Shown here piece by piece: positions 1-12,400 of a stretch of 64,000 nucleotides of DNA. A program made the position numbers and the translations under genes. The notes under the pieces were generated by a model. It made no database searches, had not been told where the DNA came from, and saw only the letters and a list, made by a program, of their open reading frames with translations. The DNA lies in contig CAIWHP010000245.1 of the NCBI GenBank assembly GCA_903912445.1, positions 1 to 64,000 on the forward strand. Reading direction: 5' to 3'. Each line of letters starts with the position of its first letter. The stretch's first letter is position 1. The stretch comes from an uncultured Lentisphaerota bacterium. Its GTDB lineage: Bacteria > Verrucomicrobiota > Kiritimatiellia > CAIQIC01.

Positions 1-174
1 CGGATCATGCGGGAAATCCGGCGCCGGACGCGCGTGGTCGGAGCCTTCCCCGACGGCAACGCCGCCGTGCTGCTGGTCGCGGCCCGCCTGCGCCACATTG
101 CCGCGACCCGCAGGGGTACGAAACAATATAGGAATCTGAAGCTGCTCCATCCCAAGGAGGATGAGGGCGCGTAA
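1..174 (+). CDS. IS256-like (mutator-type) transposase, C-terminal end only
   Basis: The first reading frame is open from base 1 to a TAA at 172-174, giving 57 residues; the rest lies left of the window. The segment EIRRRTRVVGAFPDGNAAV is the characteristic end of IS256/mutator-family DDE transposases, where an ExxRRTRVVG-FP-x(4)-A motif follows the last catalytic glutamate. The family cuts and pastes insertion sequences. The reading frame ends six bases before a perfect palindrome (180-207), then about 200 bp of noncoding DNA before the convergent giant gene. Family assignment rests on this motif only; I cannot see whether the upstream part is intact. Confidence 0.8.
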   Translation, partial: RIMREIRRRTRVVGAFPDGNAAVLLVAARLRHIAATRRGTKQYRNLKLLHPKEDEGA

Positions 175-179
175 AAACC

Positions 180-207
180 TTGGTCCACGGGGTACCCCGT
201 GGACCAA
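180..207. repeat. Perfect 28-bp palindrome after the transposase
   Basis: TTGGTCCACGGGGT is followed directly by its exact reverse complement, so the hairpin has essentially no loop. It begins six bases after the transposase stop. It could be a transcription barrier at the IS end. A stretch at about 253-285 (AATGTGCGAAAGAATCTGG and following ACACAACC) looks like an IS terminal inverted repeat, but the partner end is outside the window. Confidence 0.65.
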
Positions 208-406
208 TCAGAAGATGCAACATCGACTACCGATGAGGATGGCTCACCTAAATGTGCGAAAGAATCTGGACACAACCCTGGAGGGGTGCGCGATGCCGGG
301 GTGGGTGTTTCAGTTGGAGCCATCCTGTGCATCGCTCCGGGAGGGTTGGCTGCGCCGTAGCGTCGCTTTATCCTCTCCACCACGAAGCACAACTTGGGCG
401 CAAACC

Positions 407-3400
407 TTAGCGGACCCATCTGTCCGTTCGGCGGCGCAGCCACAACAAGCCCGCGCTAAGGAAGAGGATGCCCAGCGTGCTCGGCTCCGGGATCATGAAG
501 AGGATGCTGCCGCTGAGCGGATCCGCGGCCTCTGTCAGCAGATGCGAGGTGTCCCACGTGCCCCCGGCGACCGCCGGCAGGTTGGTCGCCGAGAACGCGC
601 CGCTGACGCTGCCATAGTCGAACAAATCGAACACGTCACCGACCTGCGGCGTATAGCCGTTGATGAGGGTCACCTCCAGGGTGCCGGCCGCGTTCAACGA
701 GCCACTGACGGTCAGGCGGTCGAGTGCGTTCGTCCCGCCAAGCTCCAGATCCAGGACAGAGGATGCTTGCAGGGTCAGGTCGGCATCGAAGGTCAGCAGC
801 CCCGGCGAATGGCCGGGCGCCAGCGTGCCGAAGTTGGTCACGCTGCCGAAGATGGCGCCGTCGCCCCCGAGCGTGGCGTTGGTCTCGACCACCAGCCCGC
901 GTGCAAACAGGTGCGTTCCTCCGAACACTTCCAGCTTCGCCCAGTCGTTGCCGTTGCCGACTTCGAAGGGCGTACCGTTGTCGATGGCCGTCCCGCCGCT
1001 TTGCAGCAGCCCGCTGTTGAAGTCCACGACGCTGTCGGCTCCATTGGTGGCGAGCAGTTGGTCCGTGCGGAGGGTGCCGCCGTTGAAGGCCAGCGTGCCG
1101 CGCCGGATGTCGAGCGTGCCGGTCGCGCCCGCGTTGGTCGCGACGAGGCTGCCGCCATGCAGGGCAAGCGTGTTGTTGCTGCTGCAAAACTCGGCTCCCA
1201 GCGTAACGTTTTGCGCATACACCGCGCCGCCGTTGCTGATCGTCAGCGTGCTGTCCACGCCTTGGCAACCGACGTAGAGGTCACTGCGGTTACTCCAGAC
1301 GGAGCCGTTGCCGGTGACCGTGACGGCGTTGTTGCTGGCAAGGGCATAGACGCCGATGTAACCGTAGTCGTTGAACATCGTACCGCCATTGGCAATCGTC
1401 AGCATGTTGCCCGCGCTGTTGACGCCAACGGAGAGGTCGAAGCGGTTGTTATCGACAGAGGAGCCATTAAATACCATACCGCCGTTGCTGACCGTCAGTG
1501 TATTGCCATCACCGTCGACGCCGACGGAGAGCGAGCCGCTGTTGCTCCAGACGGAACCGGCGCCAATGACGGTGACAGCGTTGTTACTGGCGCTGGTGTT
1601 GTAGCCGATATAGCCATTACCGTTGTAGCGCTGGCTGCTGTCCACCGCGCCGCCGTTGCTGATCGTCAGCGTATTGCCTGCGCTGTAGTAGCCGATGACG
1701 AGGCCGTTGTTGACCCAGACCGAGCGGTCCCCGGTGACGGTGACGGCGTTGTTACTGGCACTGGCGAAGTAGCCGATGTAACCATGGTTGAATTCGTTGT
1801 GCATCGCGCCGCCGCTCGAGATGGTCAGCATGTTGCCTGCGCCCCGGTAGCCGATGTCGAACTGGCCGCCGCTCATATACGAGCCGTCCCCGGTGATGGT
1901 GACGACGTTGTTGCTGGCGCTGGCATCGTAGCCGATGTCGCCGCCGTTGAACCACACCCTGCTGCCGCCTGCGATCATCAGCGTGTTGCCCGCGCCGGAG
2001 TAGCCGATGAAAAGGCTCGAGCTATTGTTCCAAGTGGAGCCAGTGAGCGTGACCGTGTTGTTGCTACCCCCGAGGTTGTAACCGATGTAACCGGTGGCGT
2101 TGTACACCCTGCCGCTGCCTGCGATCGTCAGCGTGTTGCCCGCACCAGAGTGGCCGACAAAGAGGTCGCGGCTGTTATACACCGTGCCGCTGTTGGCAAT
2201 CGCCAGCGTGTTACCCGAGCCGTATAAGCCTACGTAGAGATCGTTGCGATTGCTCCACACAGAGCCGGCGCCGGTCACCAGCACTGCGTTAGCGCTGGCA
2301 GCGGTATTGCTGCCGATATAACCATAGCTGTTGGACACCTTGGCGACGTTGGTGATGAGCAGTTGGTTGCCGCTGCTGGCGTTACCGAGTACGAGGTTCC
2401 TCTGGATGGCGTGGATGCCGCCCAGCGCGGTGAAGCTGGTGTTGCCACCGGTATCGCCGATGACAAAGCTCATTCCGTTGCTGAGGCTGCTGCCTTGCGA
2501 GACGAGCTCTCCCCCGTTAAGTGTGATGACGCTCTGGGCCCCATTGGTCGCCAGCAGGTTCTTCACCCACGCCGTGCCGCCGGACAGGTTGAACGCACCG
2601 GATTCGGCCATGCCGATATTGAGCGTGCCGTTGGTCACCATGAGCAGGCCGCTGCTCATGAGCACCACATTGTTGGAGGCCCCGGCCGACGCACTGAGCG
2701 TCAAGTTGCTGCCTACGAAAACCGCGCCGCCGTTGCTGATGCTCAGCATATTGCCCGCGCCGAACCGGCCGACGTAGAGGTCGCTGCGGTTGCTCCAGAC
2801 GGAGCCGCTGCCGGTGACGGTGACGGCGTTGCTGGTGGCGCTGCTGAAGCCGATGTAGCCGCCGTCGTTGAATACAGTGCCGCCGTTGGCAATCGTCAGC
2901 GTGTTGCCCGCGCCGGAGTTGCCGACGTAGAGGCCGTAGCGGTTGCTCCAGACGGAGCCGCTGCCGGTGACGGTGACGGCGTTGTTGCTGGCGCTGCTGC
3001 TGAAGCCGATGTAGCCGCTGGCGTTGAATACCGTGCCGCCGTTGGCAATCGTCAGCGTGTTGCCAACGCCACCGTCACCGATGTAGAGCGTATTGCGGTT
3101 GTTCCAGACGGAGCCGGGGTCGGTGACCGTGACCGCATTGCTGTTGGCGCTGTCGTAGTGGCCGATGAAGCCTCTGTCGTTGAATACCATGCCGCCGTTG
3201 GCAATCGTCAGCGTGTTGCCAACGCCACCGTCACCGATGTAGAGCGTATTGCGGTTGTTCCAGACAGAGCCGGGGTCGGTGACCATGACCGCATTGCTGT
3301 TGGCGCTGTCGTAGTAGCCGATTTCACCGTACTCGTTGAATACCGTACCGCCGCTGGCAATCGTCAGCGTGTTGCCCGCGCCGTCGTAGCCGATGAAAAG

Positions 3401-6400
3401 GTTCGAGCTGTTGTTCCAAGTGGAACCGTTGACAGTGACAGTGTTGTTGTGGCTCCCAAGGTTGTAACCGATGTAGCCGATGGCGTCGTGCACCACACCG
3501 CTGTCTGTGATCGTCAGCGCGTTGTCCGCACCTCTGACGCCGACGTAGAGGTCGTTGCGGTTGCTCCACACGGAGCCGCTGCCGGTGATGGTGACGACAT
3601 TGTTGCTCGCGCTGTAGAAGGTGCCGATGTAGCCGTTACCGTTGAATACCGTACCGCTGTTGGCGATTGTCAGCGCGTTACCTGCGCCGGAGTAGCCGAC
3701 GGTGAGCGTGCCGCTGTTGCTCCAGACAGAGGCGGGACCGGTGACCAACACGCTGTTGCCGCTGGCGGTGTTGTTGCTGCCGATGGTGCCGAGGTCGTTG
3801 TAGACGGTACCGCTGCTGGAGATCGTCAGCGTGTTGCCCGCGCCGAACAAGCCGACGGAGAGCGAGCCGTTGTTGCTCCAGACAGAGGCGGGACCGGTGA
3901 CCAACACGCTGTTGCCGCTGGCGGTACTGTTGCTGCCGATGCTGCCGAGGTCGTTGTACACGGTGCCGCCGTTGGTGATCGTCAGCGTATTGCCCGCACC
4001 GGAGTAGCCGACGTAGAGGTCGTAGCGGTTGCTCCAGACGGAACCAGTCCCACTGACCGTGACGGCGTTTTTGCCGGCACCGGTGTCAGAGCCGATGTTC
4101 CCGAAATTGTTGAGCACCGTGCCGTTGTTCGAGATGGTCAACATGTTGCTCGCGCCGAAGTAGCCGACGAAGAGGTCGTAGCGGTTGCTCCAGACGGAGG
4201 CCGCGCCGGTGACCAACACGCTGTTGCCGCTGGCGGTGCTGTTGCTGCCGATGTAGCCGCTGCCGTTGTACACGGTGCCGCCGTTGGCGATCGTCAGCGT
4301 GTTGCCCGCGCCGGAGTTGCCGACGTAGAGGTAGCCGTTGTTATTCCAGACAGAACCGCTGCCAGTGATCGTGACCGTGTTGTTACTGGCGCTGCTGAAG
4401 TTTCCGATGATGCCATCGCCCGCGCCATTGTAAGTGGCGTTGTACACGGTGCCGCCGTTGGTGACCATCAGTGTGTTGCCCGCGCCGGAGTTGCCGACGT
4501 AGAGGTCGTAGCGGTTGCTCCAGACGGAGGCGGGACCGGTGACCAACACGCTGTTGCCGCTGGCGGTGCTGTTGCTGCCGATGTAGCCGCTGCGGTTGAA
4601 CACCGTGCCGCCGTTGCTGATGGTCAGCATATTGCCCGCGCCAACAGCGCCGACGTTGAGGTCATTGCGATTGCTCCAGACCGAGCCGACGTCGGTGACA
4701 AGGACGGCGTTATTGCTGGCGCTGACAGCATGGGAGCCGAGTGTACCGCCAAGGCTGTAGACCGCGCCAGCATTGCTAAGGGTCAGCGTGTTACCCTCAC
4801 CGTTGTAGCCGACGGTGAGGATGTTACCGCTGCGCCAGACACTGTCTGCGTCGGTCACCAGCACAGCATTGTTGCTGGCGCTGGCTTGGTTGCCGATGAT
4901 GGAGTCAAAGCTGCTGAACACCGTGCCGCCGTTGGCTATCGTCAGCGCATTGCCCGCGCCGCTCTGCCCCACAAAAATTTGCCAGGTGTTACTCCAGACC
5001 GCGCCCGCACCAGTAACACTGACGGCGTTGTTGCTGGCGCTGGTGTCACGGCCGATATAGCCATCGGCGCTGTTCACAACGCCACTGCCGCCTATGAGCA
5101 GAACATTGCCGGCCCCACCCAAGCCCACACTGAGATGGCCGCCGTTATTCCACACCGAACCGGAACCGGTGACGGCGACCATGTTGCTGTTGTCGCCGGC
5201 GTTATAGCCAAGGCTGGTCGCTCCCTCCACCGTGACTTGCGCAGCGCTGTTGATCGTGAGCTTGCTGCCATACCCGTTGCTGCCGATGAGCAGGTCGTTG
5301 CCGAAGAAATGCTGGCCAGCCAGCAGATTCATGGTGGAGTTTGACACCACCACATCAACAAAAGCGTAGGGCAGTCCGTTGGAGAGCAAGGCTTCTTGCC
5401 ACCCTCGACCAATCACAAAGGCAGCGCTGTTGGAGACCACGGTGTTTCGTACATTTAGCGTGCCGCCCGCGAGCCGGACGTTCCCGCGGTGCCAACTGGT
5501 AAGCAGCAGGCGATCCACCGTTGCCGTGCCGCCATAGAGGCTTAAGCCCCCGCGGCCCATATCGAGAACCGCATTGTCAAACTCATTGCTGATCACCAGA
5601 TTGCCGCCGAGGATATAAAGCTCACCACCGAAATCCGCCGTAGTACCGATACCAAGATAGGTATCCCTCAGAAAAACGGAACCTCCAGAAATCGACAGCT
5701 GACCCGTCGTGTTGGATCCGATCTGCGTGTTGCCGACCGTCACAGCCAGCCTGCCGCCATCGATGTGAACGTCACCACCCCAGCTTTGGATGTTGAGGCT
5801 GTGGAGGAGCACTTCACCATTCGTCATATGAAGCAAGCCGGCCCCGCCGATACCTATTTGAGTCACGGCGTTCGTTGCGATCAGCCGTCCGGCGTTGACC
5901 TGGATCAGGCCATCAGAACCGGGGCCTCCGACTCCAAGCGTGCCAAGAATTTGAACGGTACCCCCGTCAAGAATCAGGCGGGATGGCCCCCAAGATTCAT
6001 CACGGCTATTGAGGGCTGCGACGACCACATTGCCCAGCAGCATGGATCCATCGCTCATGCGCAACTCGCCGAAGCCCGTATACCCCACATACGTGCAGCC
6101 ATTGGTGACAATCAACTGGGCATCCAAGACGTGCACCAGGGCGCGGTTGAAATTCCAATCCATATTGGATAGATGGTCCGGGTCTATGCCCAAGATGAGC
6201 GAACCATCCACCCGATGCTCACCACCAGACAAGTCCCATGACACAGTTCCGCCTGCGGCGACACTATCACCGATGCCGATGGTCTTGCTCATCATCCCGC
6301 GGGTATAAAGATGGCCATCAAATAGCGACATCTCTGTCGAAGGATCCGGAGCATTGGTCCAAATGAATTGATCCACCGAGAGTGTGCCTCCTACGAGCCA

Positions 6401-9400
6401 CAAGTTCCCTCGTTGCAGCTCAAGCACCGCGTTGCCCGCAGCATTGGTGACCGCCACCGTTCCACCTGACACCTCAAGTCTTCCACGTGCACCGGAGGCG
6501 CTGCCCAGCGACGTGTTGTTCAGGAGGACGGTGCCGCCGTTGCTGACCGTCAGATAACCCGTGCCATTGTTGCCAATGAACGTCGAACCACCGACGGCGA
6601 ACTGGCCGCCGCTGACCACCATCCTGCCCGTGGAACTGCTGGGATCGGCGATAACAAGATTGTTGAGGAGGCTGTTGGTACCGCCCCGAAGATACAAGGT
6701 GGCTTCGTTGCCGGCCGCGGCACCGACGATGAAGGGCTGATTGCTGGAGACCGCCAATGAGTTATTGATGGTCAGCGTGCCGCCGTTGAGGGCGATGAGG
6801 CTGGCGGCACCGTTGGTGGCGAGCAGGCTGTCCACCAGCACCGTACCGCTGTTGAGCGTGAAGCTGCCGCGACGGACATCGAGCGCAGCAGTTGCTCCCG
6901 CGTTGGTCGCAACAAGGCTGCCGCCATGCAGGGCAAGCGTGTTGTTGCTGCTGCCGGCGTTGAGTCCCAGCGCGACCGACTGCGCATACACCGCGCCGCC
7001 GTTGGTGATCGTCAGCGTGTTGCCCGCGCCGGCACCGCCGATATAGAGGAGGCCGCTGCTGCTCCAGACGGAGCCGGGGCCCGTGACGGTCACGGTGTTG
7101 TTGTTGCCGCTGCTGTTGAAGCCGATGTAGCCGCTGGCGTTGAACACCGCGCCGCCGTTGGTGATCGTCAACTGGTTGCGGGCGCTGCCACTGCCGAACT
7201 GGAGGTCGCCGCTGCTGCTCCAGACGGAGCCAGGGCCCGTGACGGTCACGGTGTTGTTGTTGCCGCTGCTGTTGAAGCCGATGTAGCCGCTGGCGTTGAA
7301 CACCGTGCCGCCGTTGGTGATCGTCAACTGGTTGCGGGCGCTGGCACCGCCGATATAGAGGAGGCCGCTGCTGCTCCAGACGGAGCCGGGGCCACTGACC
7401 AGCACGGCGTTGTTGCCGGCGCTGCTGTGGTAGCCGATGTAGCCTCTGCCGTTGAACACCGTGCCGCCGTCGGTGATCGTCAACTGGTTACGGGTACCGT
7501 AGTCGCCAACGAAGAGGTCGCTGCGGTTACTCCAGACGGAGCCGCCACCGGTGACGGTGACCGCATTACTGCTGGCGCTGGCGTTGTAGCCGATGTAGCC
7601 GTAGCCGTTGAACACCGTGCCGCCGTTGGCGATCGCCAGTTTGTTGTCCGAACTGAAGCGGCCAGCGTAGAGGTCGCTGCTGTTGCTCCAGACGGAGGCG
7701 GCGCCGGCAACCAACACGCTGTTGCCGCTCGCGGTGCTGTTGCTGCCGATGGTGCCGCTGGCGTTGAACACCGCGCCACCGTTGGTGATCATTAGCGTGT
7801 TGCCCGCGCCGGAGTTGCCAACGAAGAGGTCGCTGCGGTTACTCCAGACGGAGCCATTGCCGGTGACGGTGACGGCGTTGTTGCTGGCGCTATCGAGGTA
7901 GCCGATGTAGCCGCTGGCGTTGAACACCGTGCCGCCGTTGGCGACCGTCAGCGTGTTGCCTGCGCTGGCGAAGCCGACGTAGAGGCCGCCGCTGCTGCTC
8001 CAGACGGAGCCAGGGCCGGTGACCGTGACCACATTGCGGCTGGTGCCGTCGTAGTAGCCGATGAAGCCTTGGTTGTTGGCGACTCGGCCGCCGTTGGCAA
8101 TCGTCAGCATGCTGGAGAAGCCGACCGAGAGAGCGCCGCTGTTACTCCAGACGGAGCCGGGGCCGGTGATCGTGGCGGTGCTGTTGTGGCTGATTTCCCC
8201 GCTGGCGCTGAACACCGTGCCGCCGTTGGTGATCGTCAGCGTGTTGCCCGCGCTGGCGAAGCCGACGACGAGGTCGTAGCAGTTGCTCCAGACGGAGCCG
8301 GGGCTGGTGACGGTGACGGCGCTGTTGCTGGCGCTGCTGGCGCTGCCGATGTAGCCTCTGTCGTTGAATACCGTGCCGCCGTTGGTGATCATTAGCGTGT
8401 TGCCCGCGCCGGAGTTGCCAACGAAGAGGTCGCTGCGGTTACTCCAAACGGAGCCGCTGTCGGTAACGGTGACGGCGTTGTTGCTGGCGCTGCTGTGGTA
8501 GCCGATGAAGCCTCTGTCGTTGAACACCGTGCCGCCGTTGTTAATCGTCAACTGGTTGAGGGTGCCGTATTCGCCAACGATGAGTTCGTCGCCGTTACTC
8601 CAGACGGAGCCGCTGCCGGTGACCATGACGGTGTTGTTGCTGGCCCTGGCTACGAGACCAATCCTGGTCTGGCCACCGACTGTCACCTGCGCCGCGTCGG
8701 AGATGGTGAAGGTGTTTCCGTAACCGTAAACGCCGATGATCATGTTATTGCTGAAGCCGTGCTGACCGCCGTATGCATTGAAGGTCGCCCCATTGCCTGT
8801 GTCACCGATGATGAATTCGGCGCCATTGCTCACCGCGCTGCCGCCGCTGTTGAGCGTGCCGCCGTTGAAGGCGAAGATACTGGAAGCACCGTTGGTCAAG
8901 ATGAGCCGGTCCACGGTCACCGCGCCGCTGTTGAGCGTGAAGCTGCCGCGACGGACATCGAGAGCGCCGTCGGCCGTTGCATTGGTGACAATAAGCAGCC
9001 CGCCAGCGACCAGCAGCGCGTTGTTGCTTGCGCCAATCAGCGCGCCGAGCACTAGCGAGTTACCGACGGTCACCTGCGCCGCGTTGGAGATGGTGAAGGT
9101 GTTGCCGGAGCCGCTGTTGCCGATGGTCAGGCCGTTGGCGAAGTAGTGCCCTGAGCCACCAAGTGCATTGAAGGTCGCCCCATTGCCCGAATCGCCGACG
9201 ATGAACGCCACGCCATTGGTGATGAAACTGCCGGCGCTGTTGAGCGTGCCGCCGTTGAAGAGGAAAGAGCTGTCAGGACCGGTGGCCGTCAGGTTGTCAA
9301 CGTTGACCGTACCGCCGGCGAGGGTCAGGGTGCCCGAGCCCGCGTATCCAACGGTCACGTCTTTGGCCAGCCAAGAACCGTTGCTGATGGTCATCTGTCC

Positions 9401-12400
9401 TGTGCCGTTGTGGCCGATATGCGTGGCGGCATTGGTCGTGACCAATTGGCCGCCCGTCATCCATACGGTGCCGCTTCCGTTATAGCCCACGTGTAGCTGG
9501 TCCGACAAAATAGTGGTGCCACCGGCGAGGGTCAGCGTGCCTCGGGCGCTGTTGCTCTCTCCGACGCTCACCCACCCGGCCAGCCACGTGCCGTTGCCGA
9601 TGGTCATTTGCCCCACGCCGCCTGAGCCGATGGCGGTGTCGGTATTGGTTGTGACCAACTGGCCGCCCGTCAACCAGACGCTGCCGGTCGCACCGACCGA
9701 GTTGCCCACCAACAAGGACCACAGCAGATTGGTACCGCCGGCGATGGTCAGCGTACCTTGGGCACCGCTGTTCTTCCCAACATACACATGCTGTGCCAGC
9801 CAGGTCCCGTTGCTGACGATCATCTGGCCCACGCCGGAACTGCCAATAGTGGCGGAGGCCCCGAGATCCATCATGAATAACGAGCCACCCGTCAGCCAGA
9901 CGGTACCGGTCGAATGGGAGTTTACGCCGATCTCGAGATGATCCATGGAAACGCCAGGGCCGGCGAGGGTCAGCGTGCCTTGGCCAGCATTGACAAACAT
10001 ATCTCCATAACCGACGTAGACGTTGCCGGCCGACCAGGTGCCATTGCTGACGGTCATCTGCCCGACGCCCAAGTAGCCGACATACGTATCGTGATGCGTC
10101 GTACTCAATGCGCCGCCGGTCAGCCAGACTGTACCGGTCGCTGCGGTGAAAGTGTGCTGCCAGTCGAGGCCATCCCGGCCGATAATTAGATCCCCGAAAT
10201 TGTATTGGCCACCGGCGAGGGTCAGCGTGCCTTGGGAACCACGGCCAACCCCGAAGTACCCGCCGCCGGTTCCAACGTACACATCTGCCGCCTGCCAGGT
10301 GCTGTTGCTGACGGTCATCTGGCCCAGGCCATCGTAACCGACAAACGTGGAGGAATTCCTCGTGTCCAACTCGCCATTCGCCAACCAAACGGTACCGGTC
10401 GCGATGGAGGCTCCATCGTAGGGCTCGACATAAGCTTTGGCAGGGCCATCATTGCCGATAACCAGCCCCCCAAAAGTATACTGGCCTCCGTTAAGTGTCA
10501 GCGTGCCTTGCGAACCGACGTTCTTCCCTATATACACGCTAGTCGCCAGCCAAGTGTTGCTGCTGCTGGTCAGCTCACCCACGCCAGCGTAGCCGACATA
10601 CGTAGCAGCATTCGTCGTGACCAACTGACCGCCCGTCAGAAAGACCGCGCCAACAGAACCGGAGCTCTCGCCAAGCGAGAAGATGTTGGGGATGAGGTTG
10701 GTGCCGGCGTTCATGGTCCAGACGGCCGTACCACCGTTATCGCCGACCACCAGGCGACCGGGCGTGGTAATGATCGCAGCCTTGGTGGTCAGCATGCCGC
10801 CGTTGAAAACGAAGGAACTGCGTGGATTGGTGACGATCAAGGAGTCGGCGCTGACGGTGCCACCAGCCAAGGTCAGCGTACCTTGGGCGCTGTTGCTGTA
10901 TCCAACGTACACATCTTTGGCCAGCCACGTGCCGTTGCTGATGGTCATCCGGCCTACGCCGGAGTCGCCGATAGCCGTGTAGGCATTGGTTGTGACCAAC
11001 CGGCCGCCCGTGAGCCAGACGACACCGGTGGAACCTGCGCTCTCGCCGAGCAAGAACGCGTCGCGGATCAGGTGCATACCGCCGTTCATGTTCCAGATAG
11101 CCGTTCCGCCGTTGTTGCCGATCATCAGGCGGCCGGTGGTGTCCACGGTGGCAGCCTTGGTGGCGAGCATCCCGCCGTTGAAGGCGATGACGCTGGCCGG
11201 GCCAGCGTCGGCCAGCAGCCAGTCCACTATCGCCGTCCCGCTGTTAAGCGCGAAGGTGCCACGCTGGATATGGAGCGAGCCATTCGCACCTGCGTTGGTC
11301 GCCAACAACAACCCGTTGCTGATGGTCAGGATATTCTGGGCAGAACCATCGAAGACCCCAACACCGATGCTGGGCGCTGTCACCCGGCCACCATCCAGCA
11401 CCGTTAAGCGGTTGTTGTTACCAAGGTAGCCGACAAAGAGAGCAGCACTGTTGTTCCAAACGGAACCGCTGCCCGTCACCAGCACGCTGTTATTGCTGCT
11501 GATGCCAACCCACCCGATGGCGCCAATCCCGTTGGAAACCACACCACCGCTCTGGACCACCAGTTGGTTGGAAGATCCTGAAAAGCCGATATTGATGGAA
11601 CCACCACCGCTACCACTGCTGGTCCACAGCGAGCCGGCGCCACTAACCAACACCAAGTTGTTGCTGCTGGCCACCCCATGGCCGATAAAACCATCTGCGC
11701 TGTTGACCGTACCGCCGCTCTGGATCACAAGCTGGTTGGCGAAGCCAGCGTCGCCGATACGGAGATTTCCATTGCTCCAGGCCGAACCGGTGCCACTGAC
11801 CAGCACCGAGGTATTGTGGCTACCCGGCACGCAGCCAATGGAAGCGAACGCGTTGGTGACTTTGCCGGCGTTGAGGATCGAAAGTTGATTACTGGACCCA
11901 ACCCAACCAATGTAGAGTCCGGAGCTGTTGTTCAACGTCGAACCACTGCCACCCACCACCACACTGTTGTTGCTCGCACCGGCATTATTGCCGATCATAG
12001 TCCCCCAACCGTAGACCGTTACCTGTGCCGCGGTTGTTATGTTAAGCGAGTTTCCGTAACCGCTCCTGCCGATGATCATGCCATTGCTGAAGCTGTGTTG
12101 GCCGCCGTATGCATTGAAGGTCGCCCCATTGCCTGTGTCACCGATGACGAAGTAGTCACCATTGCTCACCGTGCTGCCGCCGCTGGTGAGTGTGCCGCCG
12201 TTGAAGGCGATGACGCTGGCAGAACCGTTGGTCAATAGGAGCTGGTTCACGATGGTCGTGCCGCTGCTCTGCACCAGCAAACCCCGCCGCACGTCGAGCG
12301 TGGCCGTGCCGGCAACATTGGTGACCACCAGCAGGCCACCCGTGTTGGAAAGCTGATTGCCGTCCGCGCCCGCCTGCACGCCCACGATCAGACTCGGCGT

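Noticed and set aside
161-2227. Long plus-strand open frame of 688 codons antisense to the giant gene
   Set aside because: It mirrors the repeats of the giant gene (low-complexity VADRQRVARA-type text), lacks a ribosome site and family features; open only because the repeat codons give no stops in this frame.
2363-5344. 993-codon plus-strand open frame antisense to the giant gene
   Set aside because: Same reason: repetitive antisense shadow of the repeat DNA. The sense strand has a signal peptide and PEP-CTERM tail.
2810-8660. CRISPR array because of regular repeats
   Set aside because: Repeats of 156 bp are translated, degenerate and contiguous without unique spacers; no cas genes are present.
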